DNA from: QHXQ01 sp038322995
GTDB taxonomy: Bacteria > Acidobacteriota > Blastocatellia > Pyrinomonadales > Pyrinomonadaceae
Reading direction: 5' to 3'
Length of the DNA stretch: 64,000 bases
NCBI GenBank assembly: GCA_038322995.1
Contig: JBBQGM010000001.1
Location: 1-64,000, forward strand
The notes beneath the pieces were generated by a model. The model had not been told where the DNA came from, searched no databases, and saw only the letters and a program-made list of their open reading frames with translations. Positions 6,957-14,919 of this stretch are shown one piece after another. Position numbers and translations under genes: made by a program. How positions within the stretch are numbered: position 1 is the stretch's first letter; each line of letters begins with the position of its first letter.

Positions 6957-7448
6957 ATGAGCAGCCTTTATTCAGATCGCAAAGACATTACGTGCCCGGT
7001 GCCGTGCGAGACCTGCCACGACGGCATCGCGCTTGGTAGCAACCACCACTGTCATCGATGCCTCGACGAATTTTTTGATGGACAAGACTCCGCGCAGTAC
7101 GCAGAGTTTTGCGACGCCGCGCGAATCCGCATCGATCGTTGGTACGATGCGGATGAGGCAATCCGCCTCGCACACGGCGAGCGCGATATCTACCATCGGT
7201 ATGAGGGTGTCGTCTGCCGCAGGCTGCAGGCGATTATCGAAGCGCCGGTGCGGCTCGAAGAACAGGCGCGGCTGGTAATCGAGGTCGATGACCTTGCTCT
7301 GGGAATCGAAGACGAGCACCTCTACAAGATCACGGCGCGCACAATCCACACGCTTCACGTTCGCCTGAACCGGTTGATGGGCGGGAGCTTTTCGCCGAGA
7401 ATCCCGAGACGACCAAGAGTCTCGGATCGTGTCGGACTTTCACCGTGA
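6957..7448 (+). CDS. Hypothetical zinc-binding prophage protein
   Basis: The 163-residue protein has an N-terminal cysteine/histidine cluster (CPVPCETCHDG, then HHCHRC, residues 13-35) typical of a small zinc ribbon. The rest is helical with several Arg- and Glu-rich segments. A ribosome binding site (GGAGG) precedes the ATG. It is the first gene after the primase-helicase. The metal site is visible; the function is unknown, though zinc-ribbon proteins here often touch nucleic acid. Confidence 0.6.
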   Translation: MSSLYSDRKDITCPVPCETCHDGIALGSNHHCHRCLDEFFDGQDSAQYAEFCDAARIRIDRWYDADEAIRLAHGERDIYHRYEGVVCRRLQAIIEAPVRLEEQARLVIEVDDLALGIEDEHLYKITARTIHTLHVRLNRLMGGSFSPRIPRRPRVSDRVGLSP

Positions 7449-7591
7449 GTACGGTTTATCAAGCGCCTAATGTCGTTACGTGCCCGCTGGATGTGTGAAG
7501 CACGACACATTGCCCCACTAAGAGATTCAGAGAGCACACGCAGGCACGGTGCGCAGACAGTCGCTAACGGAAGGGAAGGGAAGAGAAGAGC

Positions 7592-7858
7592 ATGCTTACT
7601 AGAGGGACTATCGATGAGTTACTCGCGGATATTGATCGGGATGACCTCATCCGCACTAGCTTCGAAAGCGCAGTGCGCAGGCTTGAAGCGATGGTGAAGG
7701 TGGAGTTCGGGCAGGACGCTGGCATTACCTTCACGGATGCCGGGGTCGACCTCACTGGCGTAGATAGCGACGCTGTGGTATCGCCTGAACTCGCTGAACT
7801 CTTCCGCATGACGAATACCTGCCTTGACGCAATGGATAATTCCAAGCCAGCCGGATAA
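7592..7858 (+). CDS. Small hypothetical protein
   Basis: The 88-residue acidic, probably helical protein has a very purine-rich leader (GGAAGGGAAGGGAAGAGAAG) as ribosome binding site. No family is recognised. It precedes the DUF1064 gene and probably belongs to the same transcript. Confidence 0.55.
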   Translation: MLTRGTIDELLADIDRDDLIRTSFESAVRRLEAMVKVEFGQDAGITFTDAGVDLTGVDSDAVVSPELAELFRMTNTCLDAMDNSKPAG

Positions 7859-7916
7859 ATCTTCGACAAAAGACTTCCCACTGCCGCGTGAATGGTGTTG
7901 TGTGTGTGTTCACACG

Positions 7917-8330
7917 ATGACAAGCACGGCGAGCAAAGGGCAGGGTGGATGGTTCGGGCGGCGTGGTAACAAATACCACGCCAAACGAACTCTCTATGAC
8001 GGCATCTGGTTCGACTCGATTCAGGAATCGAAGGACTACCAGAAGCTGAAGCTGCGGGAAGCGGCCGGCGAGATCTCTAACCTCCGCCTCCAAGTTCCAT
8101 ACGACCTCGCTGTAAACGGCATCCACATCACGCGCTACGAAGCGGACTTCGTCTACTGGGATGAGGTACTCGGATGCGAGGTGGTCGCCGACTCGAAGGG
8201 CGTCCAGACTGGCGAGTTCAAAATCAAGAAGCAACTAATGCTGGCGGTACTCGGGATCGACATCCTGCTTATGAGCGTGCGCCCGAAGGCTAAGCGAAAG
8301 AAGAAGGTGAAGGTGACAAATGGCGAATGA
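7917..8330 (+). CDS. DUF1064 family protein, PD-(D/E)XK nuclease-like
   Basis: The chosen start gives 137 residues. The core follows the DUF1064 pattern: 'KYHAKRTLYDGIWFDSIQES' (about residues 17-36), then a tyrosine/leucine-rich helix, 'RYEADFVYWD' and 'VVADSKGVQTGEFKIKK'. The D...D-S-K arrangement resembles the catalytic core of PD-(D/E)XK nucleases, and DUF1064 genes are common in phage replication or recombination regions, possibly as Holliday-junction or flap nucleases. The frame is open upstream to 7824, but that would overlap the previous gene. No clear ribosome binding site decides the start. Confidence 0.75.
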   Translation: MTSTASKGQGGWFGRRGNKYHAKRTLYDGIWFDSIQESKDYQKLKLREAAGEISNLRLQVPYDLAVNGIHITRYEADFVYWDEVLGCEVVADSKGVQTGEFKIKKQLMLAVLGIDILLMSVRPKAKRKKKVKVTNGE

Positions 8331-8541
8331 GGACATCGAGTCGGCAATCGTGATGCGCGAGATCATCCTCCGGCAGGATCTGCGCGCGCTGAATAATGCG
8401 CGCCGTGTCGCGGTGGAATTCGAACTCGCGGCGGAGGCTGCATGGGCTGAAGTGCGCCGGCTGGAGCTTTACAGCGAGTCGAACCAGGCGCAACTCGTAG
8501 TGCTCCAGTCGGGGCGGCTGGTGAGCACGGAGGTCATGTGA
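8320..8541 (+). CDS. Small helical hypothetical protein
   Basis: The 73-residue protein is almost wholly alpha-helical, rich in Ala, Glu and Arg, and suited to a short coiled coil. It overlaps the nuclease gene by 11 bases and the next gene by four, so it is translationally coupled to both. Family unknown. Confidence 0.55.
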   Translation: MANEDIESAIVMREIILRQDLRALNNARRVAVEFELAAEAAWAEVRRLELYSESNQAQLVVLQSGRLVSTEVM

Positions 8542-8879
8542 CGGATCTTTTGGCAGAGATCTTTGCGGCCGACTACGCCGCGACCATCGTCGCGGCAGGC
8601 GGCGCTAAGTCTAAAAAGCCCGCGCTTCGTGATCGATCGGACGACGAGATCGATGGGCTTGTCATCGACGCCATCCGCGCTGGCGTAACCGGATGGGAGG
8701 CTATTTGTCGGCACTGCCGACTGCGCGAGGACGGCCTCTGTGACGCGCTTGTTAGGCTGATGCTTGATACCCATCTGGTCGGCTGTCGATACACGGGGCG
8801 GTTTTACGACAGCCAGAATTTTAAGGATCTCGAAGAGCGCGAATACTTTTTAACGAGGAAGTGGGAGCAAGAAAAATGA
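8538..8879 (+). CDS. Hypothetical protein, possible winged helix
   Basis: The 113-residue protein has a GTG start overlapping the upstream stop. The middle segment (about residues 38-85) contains helix-turn-helix-like spacing: an 'IDAIRAG', then 'TGWEAICRHCRL', then 'LCDALVRLML'. This could be a winged helix, but the match is loose. It ends by overlapping the following gene (ATGA). Part of the mid-early operon. Confidence 0.5.
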   Translation: MTDLLAEIFAADYAATIVAAGGAKSKKPALRDRSDDEIDGLVIDAIRAGVTGWEAICRHCRLREDGLCDALVRLMLDTHLVGCRYTGRFYDSQNFKDLEEREYFLTRKWEQEK

Positions 8880-9715
8880 GCACTGAAATTCAAACGCTGC
8901 CTGACTTGACGGCGGCACCTACACCGAAACTTTTAGAACTGTCATGGTTCACCGATCGCGCATACGAGGAACTGGCGGCGCGCGTCGGGCAGATGCAGGA
9001 CGACGAGATCGCCCTGACGATTCAACGCACGTCCGAAGTGGGCGAACGTGCCTGGTGGCTGCGCGGCATGTGCGTGGCGGAAGTAAGGCGCCGGGTGCGC
9101 TCGCGCACCGAGCAGGAACGTATCGCCGCAGTCGGCACTGGTGCCGCGACTGTGAAGCCCGGGGCAACCATCACGGCAGCGCTCGGCGTGATTGCCCACG
9201 CCGCCGGTACCGACATTCGCACCTTGGTGGACGACGCGAAAATCGTCGAGGCGCTGATCCCGCTGCTCGCCGAGCACGACATGACAAACGAGGATGTCGC
9301 ATCCTCACTTATCAAGCTGCCCGAAGGTCTCACTCGCGCAGTCTGTGCCGTCATAGTTCGTGAACGCGACATAGAACGGGCTTTGGAAGTTGCAACCGGG
9401 CTCCTAGACGGGGAGCAGGCGGTTACGGCACAAAGACTTTCCAACACACTGGCGGCTCTGAAATCCAAAGAGCTAGCCGAGCCAGGACACACACCTTCTC
9501 CTAGCACCGGGGGCAACACAACGCCACCGGCGCCGTCGTACGCAGACTGCGAGTGGCTGAATTATCCAGTGTCGCGCGGCACAAAGGCCATCCTGCAAAA
9601 GATTCAGGAAAAGGAAGGGCTGCCGACTGGCGGCCAGGCGCTTGAACATGCGGTGCGGATCGCATGGGACGTCATTAGCAAGCGTCGCAGTGACGCGAGA
9701 AACGCCGTGAAGTGA
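8876..9715 (+). CDS. Hypothetical protein, helical, possible DNA-partition type
   Basis: The 279-residue protein starts at the ATG overlapping the previous stop codon. The N-terminal region is helical ('RAWWLRGMCVAEVRRR'). The middle has regular helices, followed by a Pro/Ser/Thr-rich linker near residue 205-222 (TPSPSTGG) and a C-terminal domain of about 50 residues. The linker implies two folded parts. No catalytic motif is visible. Its general look, helical with a flexible linker, resembles DNA-binding accessory proteins, but the family is not identified. Confidence 0.55.
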   Translation: MSTEIQTLPDLTAAPTPKLLELSWFTDRAYEELAARVGQMQDDEIALTIQRTSEVGERAWWLRGMCVAEVRRRVRSRTEQERIAAVGTGAATVKPGATITAALGVIAHAAGTDIRTLVDDAKIVEALIPLLAEHDMTNEDVASSLIKLPEGLTRAVCAVIVRERDIERALEVATGLLDGEQAVTAQRLSNTLAALKSKELAEPGHTPSPSTGGNTTPPAPSYADCEWLNYPVSRGTKAILQKIQEKEGLPTGGQALEHAVRIAWDVISKRRSDARNAVK

Positions 9716-9725
9716 GTTATGAAAT

Positions 9726-9926
9726 ATGAAATACGCATTACGCACAAGGCCGCACGGTGAAGGCTTCCTGGCAGTCCCAGGCTGGCTCGCAACCGAGAAG
9801 GGCGAGGTCATTAGCTTCGACACGATCGAAGATGCGCAGTCCGAAGCCGACCGCCTAAATGCGCGGCGTGGCATGGTGTGGATCGTCGCATGCGAGTACC
9901 CGGATAAAAAAAAGGAGCGATCATGA
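9726..9926 (+). CDS. Small hypothetical protein
   Basis: The 66-residue protein mixes short beta-type segments with one helix ('TIEDAQSEADRLNAR'). It begins 10 bases after the preceding gene and overlaps the next by four bases. This arrangement and the codon pattern support a real gene. Family unknown. Confidence 0.5.
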   Translation: MKYALRTRPHGEGFLAVPGWLATEKGEVISFDTIEDAQSEADRLNARRGMVWIVACEYPDKKKERS

Positions 9927-10393
9927 AACCTGTATCACCAGTCATTCCAGGCACCGGCCTGCCTGAAGTAAAAGTCGCTGAGCACCAGCCGGAATACGGC
10001 ACGCTGCCGGTCGTGTACTCGCAGGACGGGCAGGAATGTACGTCGCGGTGGGTGCTTAGCGATGAAGAGATCGCGGACATTGTGAAGTCGAAGTCGATCT
10101 TCCTGACGTTGCAGACGTTCGGGCGGCCGCTGCAACCGGTGCGGATGGAGGTCGGCCGCGGTCGGATGCACGATAAAGAACTTCCAGTTCTCATGCCTGA
10201 TGAATGGGAGCGGGCAGCCGAGCCCGTCCCGCCCCACATGCCAATGCACTGCCGGCGCTGTGGCTCGGAGTTCATGGGCTGCGACTGCCCTGACGCGGCG
10301 CACGCCCTGCAGTACGGCAGTGAGGTTAAGGGGGTCATCGCCTGCCGCGACTGCGCTGGACTGATCGATAGCACCTCACTGCCGGCGAGTTAG
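9923..10393 (+). CDS. Hypothetical protein with C-terminal zinc knuckles
   Basis: The 156-residue protein ends in a cysteine-rich part (HCRRCGSEFMGCDCPDA, then CRDCAG) that could bind one or two zinc ions. The N-terminal half is beta-rich and not recognised. It is the last gene of the block before the lysis region and is followed by a long hairpin, so the transcript probably ends or is attenuated here. Confidence 0.55.
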   Translation: MKPVSPVIPGTGLPEVKVAEHQPEYGTLPVVYSQDGQECTSRWVLSDEEIADIVKSKSIFLTLQTFGRPLQPVRMEVGRGRMHDKELPVLMPDEWERAAEPVPPHMPMHCRRCGSEFMGCDCPDAAHALQYGSEVKGVIACRDCAGLIDSTSLPAS

Positions 10394-10424
10394 TCTTAAG
10401 CCTGCTCATGTTCCTTCCTTCGGG

Positions 10425-10460
10425 CTGCGCGGTGTCAGTCTAACCACTGACGCCGCGCAG
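10425..10460 (+). terminator. Hairpin at end of early/middle operon
   Basis: A 15-bp stem with one G-U pair (CTGCGCGGTGTCAGT against ACTGACGCCGCGCAG) encloses a 6-base loop. The downstream bases are pyrimidine-rich (CACCTCCTTC) but lack a real T-run, so termination may be partial. It separates the early block from the endolysin. Confidence 0.5.
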
Positions 10461-10495
10461 CACCTCCTTCTACGCGAGTTATTGTCCGTGTCGGT

Positions 10496-11689
10496 ATGAG
10501 ATTCGACACGGACAAATTCTATTCCGGCTACCGCGCTCGTTTTGGCAAACTGACGGCGTCGCAGGTCGATGGCCTCGGTGAGTTGCTCTCTTTCATCGAG
10601 GCTGACCGCAAGATGCAAGATGTGCGACACGCTGCCTATCTGCTAGCGACAGCAGGGCACGAAACTGCTCACACGTTTAAGCCAATCACCGAGCGAGGCG
10701 GTAAGGGCTACTTCGACAAGTACAACGCCGGTACCCGAATCGGACGCAGGCTCGGCAACACCCAGCCTGGCGACGGTTATAACTTTCGCGGCCGCGGTTA
10801 CGTGCAAATCACGGGACGTGACAACTACGAGAAATTCTCGACGAAAGATGATGACCTCCTAGCGAATCCTGAACTGGCCTTGCAGCCGGAGACTGCATAC
10901 GCGATTGCAGTCGCAGGTATGCGAACTGGCGCTTTTACGGGCAAGAAGCTCACTGACTATATCAGCGGCAAGCGATGTGACTATGTGAATGCGCGAAGGA
11001 TCATAAACGGCACTGACAAGGCGCTATCAATCGCGGACGCCGCACGCCGCTACGAAAGCATTCTCGTGTCATCGGTCGTGGATGATGACGTTGTCGAAGC
11101 GCCCGTAAAGGCCGTCCCGGCGGCACAGTCGCCCACAGTCCCGCCACAAGCTCTCGATGCTTCTCCCACTACCGACGCGCCGCCTGCGAATGAAGGGGAG
11201 GCTGCACCGGAAACGCCCGCCGAGAACGGCCAGGCAGTCGTCGGCGGCCGACCGAGCGACCCGATTATCAAGCTCCCATCATCGCTATCCGAAGCCAAGG
11301 AGCTCGCAGAGAAGGCGAGGTCTTACCTGCCCGATGGCAGCGACACGACGAAGCGCTGGGCTACACGCTCGGCTGCTGGCGCGTTCTTAATAGCTGCCTG
11401 GCGGTGGCTGACCGACCCTACGCACCTGATTCCAATCCTGATCCTGATCGGCATAGCAGCGTTATTCATTGGCGGCTGGCTCCTATCTCGTTATCTAACA
11501 AAGAAGCATGCGCGGGCGCTGGAGGCGGCGGAACGCGCGCGCTACCAGACGCAGGAATTTGAACTTCAAAAGCTCAAGCTTCAAATAGAATCGCAGAACG
11601 CGGCAAGGCTGGCGGATCCTTCCCAGTACAACGTCGTGGTCGACACTGGCGCGGGCGGGCCGGTCGCCGAAAAGGGGCAAGCATCGTGA
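10496..11689 (+). CDS. GH19-type endolysin with C-terminal membrane segment
   Basis: The 397-residue protein starts with a GH19 (chitinase/lysozyme-like) muralytic domain, residues about 1-185: catalytic 'HETAHT' with Glu56, second acid Glu66, and the 'RGYVQITGRDNY' substrate-site motif. A Pro/Ala-rich linker (about 205-250) follows. Near residues 311-331 there is a strongly hydrophobic stretch (LIPILILIGIAALFIGGWLL), then a charged coiled-coil tail. It would hydrolyse peptidoglycan at lysis. A C-terminal membrane anchor is unusual for endolysins and suggests membrane tethering before lysis or a fused holin-like function. Confidence 0.85.
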   Translation: MRFDTDKFYSGYRARFGKLTASQVDGLGELLSFIEADRKMQDVRHAAYLLATAGHETAHTFKPITERGGKGYFDKYNAGTRIGRRLGNTQPGDGYNFRGRGYVQITGRDNYEKFSTKDDDLLANPELALQPETAYAIAVAGMRTGAFTGKKLTDYISGKRCDYVNARRIINGTDKALSIADAARRYESILVSSVVDDDVVEAPVKAVPAAQSPTVPPQALDASPTTDAPPANEGEAAPETPAENGQAVVGGRPSDPIIKLPSSLSEAKELAEKARSYLPDGSDTTKRWATRSAAGAFLIAAWRWLTDPTHLIPILILIGIAALFIGGWLLSRYLTKKHARALEAAERARYQTQEFELQKLKLQIESQNAARLADPSQYNVVVDTGAGGPVAEKGQAS

Positions 11690-12150
11690 CCATCGAACCG
11701 CTCAAGCGCGCATGGAACTCGATCCCAGTCCCGCACCGGCTGGTAGCGGCCGTCCTGGCGGCCGCTATCGTCGGGCTGCTCTTACTCGGCACATTCAGCT
11801 TCGCGTCCAGTTGGTCGGCGAACCGGCACGCTAAGAAGTTCAACGCGGCGATGGAAAAGAAGAATGCCGAGGTCACTGCCCTGCAAGGCGAACGTGACCA
11901 GTTCATCAAGGCGGCGGAAGCGGCTGAAGCCTTGGCTGCCGACCGCGCTAACGCACTGGCGGCGTTGTACGCCCAACAGCCGGCACTCGAGGGGCAGGCC
12001 AAGGCTGCCGAACAGAATCTCAGCAAGGCATTGGAGTCTTATGAAGCTGAAAAATCTAACACTAATCGCGATGTTCCTGCTCCTGATCGCCTTCAGCGGT
12101 ACTGCCGCAAACGCGCAGAGCTCGGGTACCCCTGCCCCAGCGGCCAGTGA
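11686..12150 (+). CDS. Inner-membrane spanin-like protein (Rz-like)
   Basis: The 154-residue protein has one N-terminal transmembrane segment (about residues 20-45) followed by an Ala/Glu/Lys-rich periplasmic coiled coil, the architecture of Rz-type i-spanins. It starts (GTG) overlapping the endolysin stop codon, and a second secreted coiled-coil gene begins inside its 3' part in another frame. That nested layout is typical of Rz/Rz1 pairs, which fuse inner and outer membranes in the last lysis step. The assignment is by architecture and position; sequence identity is not claimed. Confidence 0.65.
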   Translation: MTIEPLKRAWNSIPVPHRLVAAVLAAAIVGLLLLGTFSFASSWSANRHAKKFNAAMEKKNAEVTALQGERDQFIKAAEAAEALAADRANALAALYAQQPALEGQAKAAEQNLSKALESYEAEKSNTNRDVPAPDRLQRYCRKRAELGYPCPSGQ

Positions 12151-12502
12151 CGAGCTTAAAACGCAAGAGCAGATTGTCGACGAGTTGAAACTACGGCGGC
12201 AGCAGGTCGAAGCCTTGACGTCCGAGCGGGATACGTTAAAGGCCATGGTGGCCTTGCAGGGGCAGATCATTACGAACGAGCGTGAACGCGCCGACTTCTT
12301 CAAGACTGCGGCGGAATCACGCAAAGGCGCGAACGAGATCGATGCGCGTGTCGACGTCATTCGGCGCGAGCAGCTCGAAATCTACCGGCTGGAGGTGATC
12401 AGCCTGCGCGAAGAGAACGACAAGCTGCGGCGCAGTCGCGACAGGTGGCGACTGTTCGGCACAGGGGCGGCAGCTGCGGCCGTGTTTATCGCTAAGCCGT
12501 AA
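12041..12502 (+). CDS. Secreted coiled-coil protein overlapping the spanin gene
   Basis: The protein starts at ATG 12041, 110 bases inside the upstream gene in a different frame. The frame is open further upstream, but this start places a signal sequence at the N-terminus ('MKLKNLTLIAMFLLLIAFSG', then an A-N-A cleavage site near residue 25). Residues 40-130 form a long coiled coil, and the end is a short hydrophobic segment (about 138-153). By position it would be the outer partner of a spanin pair. There is no lipobox cysteine, so it is not a classical Rz1 lipoprotein. It may instead span the envelope through its two hydrophobic ends. Confidence 0.6.
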   Translation: MKLKNLTLIAMFLLLIAFSGTAANAQSSGTPAPAASDELKTQEQIVDELKLRRQQVEALTSERDTLKAMVALQGQIITNERERADFFKTAAESRKGANEIDARVDVIRREQLEIYRLEVISLREENDKLRRSRDRWRLFGTGAAAAAVFIAKP

Positions 12503-12572
12503 CGGTTCAGGTGCGCCGCACTGCCAATGCACTGCGGCGGGATGGATGGTGGGCACCAATTTAGGAGTAGCA

Positions 12573-12848
12573 ATGCAGGATAATCGGCAGGACAAAGCAG
12601 TCAAAAGGATCCCCGCTAACCGGCGTGCATATCGCATGGTGGAAGCCGGCGGCGAGCTTCACTCGGTGACGGGCGCGCGTTACCAGAGGCAGACTGACGG
12701 CTCACTGGCGCGCGTGAACGCGCGCATGACCAAGCACGCCCGCAAGCAACTAAGTCTGGCGCGGTTCACGAATCGCGAAGCGGCAGCGTTGATCCGCATG
12801 AACCAGAAGTTCGCTGCGGAGAATGCCGCGCAGGAAAAGTCGGCTTAA
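12573..12848 (+). CDS. Small basic hypothetical protein
   Basis: The 91-residue basic protein starts at an ATG with AGGAG upstream. It is rich in Arg and Lys with helical stretches near the C-terminus. No family is recognised. A 7-bp hairpin (CGCCGCA and complement) lies between it and the preceding gene. Confidence 0.5.
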   Translation: MQDNRQDKAVKRIPANRRAYRMVEAGGELHSVTGARYQRQTDGSLARVNARMTKHARKQLSLARFTNREAAALIRMNQKFAAENAAQEKSA

Positions 12849-12875
12849 GACCAGCGTACAAGGCGGAACATCGCA

Positions 12876-13289
12876 GTGAACCTACGGCTGAATTTTACAG
12901 ATCTTCAACAGCGCATCCGGCTGTCGAACACCGATCACCTCGAGCTTTTTATGGGGTGGCTGGCGCTGATCTGGGGCGCGTGGGTCATGCTTCCGCCTAG
13001 TACATTTGACAGCGCGCCGGGCGTGTACTCGACCATGCGGTGGCTATGCGCATCTGAGCTCGTATGGGGCGTGTTTATCGCCACCGTCGGGCTTGCTGTC
13101 TGGATCGTATGGGTGGCAGGTACAGTGCGATGGCGCGCCCGCATGTCTTTCGTACTGGCAATGATATGGCTACTTCTGGCGTCCATGTTTGGGATTGGAG
13201 ACGCGCGGTCTGCCGGCATCGTTATCTACGGATCGTTTGCACTGGCAAGTGCAGTGGTTCATCTCCGATTAGCAAGGCGGGGGGTGTAA
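12876..13289 (+). CDS. Four-helix membrane protein, possible holin
   Basis: The 137-residue protein starts with GTG. Four hydrophobic segments are visible: about residues 22-42, 58-82, 88-108 and 112-130. There is no known enzyme motif. Its position a few genes after endolysin and spanins makes a holin or holin-antagonist role attractive, though the family is not recognised. It ends one base before the start region of another membrane protein, implying coupling. Confidence 0.55.
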   Translation: MNLRLNFTDLQQRIRLSNTDHLELFMGWLALIWGAWVMLPPSTFDSAPGVYSTMRWLCASELVWGVFIATVGLAVWIVWVAGTVRWRARMSFVLAMIWLLLASMFGIGDARSAGIVIYGSFALASAVVHLRLARRGV

Positions 13290-13290
13290 T

Positions 13291-13809
13291 GTGCTTTTAC
13301 TTCAAGCCCCAACATCTACCCCACCGCTTACGCTAACCATCATCGCGGTGCTCGGCGCAGTAGGTTGCGGCGGCATCATGCTAGCGCTCATAAATCGCTT
13401 CTGGTCGAAGCGAGACAAACGCGCGGACAAACGCGACGAGATGGATGGCCGCACGTACGACGAGCGCCAGCGTGTAACCGAAGCCTGGTACACGGAAGTC
13501 ATCGGACTTCGCAAGGAAATGGGCGATATGGAGTCAAGGTTCGAGCGGCGTTCCACCCAGTACGAAGCGCGGATCACTGAACTCGAAACGAGACTTGACC
13601 AGCTTCGCGAAGCAAACACTTCCCTGCGCATCCAGAGCGCTGATACGCAGGGGAAGCTCGACGCGCTACAGGTCTCTTACACCGCGCTACAAATCGAGCA
13701 CGGTGCGCTTAAGGCGGAGCATCTGACTCTGAAAGTTCAGTATGAAGCGGTGCTAACCGAGCTGGCGGAGATGCGGAGTTACCGTACGCCGAACGGCGGC
13801 GGGGAGTGA
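13291..13809 (+). CDS. Membrane-anchored coiled-coil protein
   Basis: The 172-residue protein has a GTG start. One N-terminal transmembrane helix (about residues 14-33) is followed by a basic stop-transfer region and a continuous coiled coil from about residue 50 to 160, rich in Glu, Arg and Leu. The architecture repeats that of the spanin-like protein at 11686, so it could be another envelope-spanning lysis factor. It overlaps the receiver gene by one base (TGATG). Family unknown. Confidence 0.6.
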   Translation: MLLLQAPTSTPPLTLTIIAVLGAVGCGGIMLALINRFWSKRDKRADKRDEMDGRTYDERQRVTEAWYTEVIGLRKEMGDMESRFERRSTQYEARITELETRLDQLREANTSLRIQSADTQGKLDALQVSYTALQIEHGALKAEHLTLKVQYEAVLTELAEMRSYRTPNGGGE

Positions 13810-14249
13810 TGATAGTGCGAGTTCTTTACGTCGACGATAACGAAAGTACATGCGACATGGTTCGCGCCGGAGTAGAGATGCGCAAACTGCCCGATGTTGA
13901 TTTTGTAGTGGCGGAGGGTGGTAAGGCCGGATTCGACGCTTTTTACGATGCCAGAGTCGCAGGGCGGAACTTCGATGCCGCGATAATCGATATCGCGATG
14001 CCCCATCTTGACGGCTACACGCTCGCCCGGCTCATTCGCGTACTCGAGCTTAACCGTAGGCCATCAACGACACCGTGCCGACTCGCGTTCATTACCGCGC
14101 ACGGGCGGGAGATGGTCTCGAATCACGAGATTAAGGCGAACGGTGTCGAATTCTGCTGGTTCCGTCCCGACGATATGCCGGGCTTGATTGACAACATATG
14201 CCGATGGTTAACCGGCCTGCCCGACTGCGATGGCAAGGACAACGCATAA
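13809..14249 (+). CDS. Stand-alone CheY-like receiver domain
   Basis: The 146-residue protein is a single response-regulator receiver domain: Asp9-Asp10 in 'VLYVDDN', phospho-acceptor Asp61 in 'AAIIDIAMPHLDGY', and Thr96 in 'AFITAHG'. The conserved lysine of the beta-5 loop is replaced by Arg119 (FRPDD). There is no output domain. Receivers pass a phosphate signal by protein contacts. Here it lies among membrane proteins in a prophage, coupled to a coiled-coil membrane protein by a one-base overlap. It may intercept host signalling or sense phosphorylation for lysis control. The domain call is secure; the role is inferred. Confidence 0.85.
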   Translation: MIVRVLYVDDNESTCDMVRAGVEMRKLPDVDFVVAEGGKAGFDAFYDARVAGRNFDAAIIDIAMPHLDGYTLARLIRVLELNRRPSTTPCRLAFITAHGREMVSNHEIKANGVEFCWFRPDDMPGLIDNICRWLTGLPDCDGKDNA

Positions 14250-14268
14250 CGAGAGGATTTTGCGAGTT

Positions 14269-14550
14269 ATGAAGGACATCCGGCTTTTATTCTTACTCAA
14301 CGCCCTGGACGCCGTAATGACGCTGATCTGGGTTTCGACTGGGGCGTCCACAGAGGCGAATCCGTTGATGGCGGCCGTACTGGCGCGCGGAGCAGTTGCG
14401 TTCATGGCGGTTAAGCTCGCGCTCGGCGTCATCGTCTGCGCGTCGCTATACGCCTGCCGTTTTACGACAGCGGGCTACAGGGTTACACAGTGGGGCATAG
14501 CGGCGTACGCGTTGGTGATTGCAGCGCACCTGATGGTTTTCCGGTTCTAG
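14269..14550 (+). CDS. DUF5658-like small membrane protein
   Basis: The chosen ATG (with GAGAGG upstream) gives 93 residues; another ATG at 14230 overlaps the receiver gene. Three hydrophobic helices are present. The first contains 'LNALDAVMTLIWV' and the loop 'GASTEANPLM', matching the N-x-x-D-x-x-x-T ... E-x-N-P pattern of DUF5658. Its function is unknown. It follows the receiver gene and may be its membrane partner. Confidence 0.6.
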   Translation: MKDIRLLFLLNALDAVMTLIWVSTGASTEANPLMAAVLARGAVAFMAVKLALGVIVCASLYACRFTTAGYRVTQWGIAAYALVIAAHLMVFRF

Positions 14551-14562
14551 GGGGAGGGGCGG

Positions 14563-14916
14563 ATGTCGGATACATATCCAATTTTAATCGAGCGCGGTGC
14601 GACTTTTGGCCCGCTCATCTTCACATTCTTGGTCGGTGAAACCGAGGAGACAGCTGTTCCGCGCGATTTAACCGGATTGGACATCGTCTTCCGGTTATTC
14701 CGCCCCGCACGCGCGGGTGGTGTGGTTGACTACACGGTCGCATCCGGCAACCTCGTGATCACTCCGGCGGCCGGGCAGGTCGCGCTCTCCTTCACTGACG
14801 AGCAAACGGATATGACCTTCAGCCACGCCCCGTACAAGATCGTCGCAACCGATGCGTCGGACGTTACGTCGGGCGTTACCGATTTTCTTATTGAAGGCCC
14901 GTTCCGCGTGAAATAA
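14563..14916 (+). CDS. Beta-rich phage structural protein (BppU-like)
   Basis: The 117-residue protein starts 'YPILIERGATFGPLIFTF' and continues with 'PRDLTGLDIVFRLF' and 'FTDEQTDMTFSHAPYKIVAT', the pattern of small phage baseplate upper-protein-like folds that often precede fibre genes. It lies four bases before the collagen-like fibre gene and probably attaches or starts the fibre. The fold call is moderate. Confidence 0.6.
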   Translation: MSDTYPILIERGATFGPLIFTFLVGETEETAVPRDLTGLDIVFRLFRPARAGGVVDYTVASGNLVITPAAGQVALSFTDEQTDMTFSHAPYKIVATDASDVTSGVTDFLIEGPFRVK

Positions 14917-14919
14917 ACA

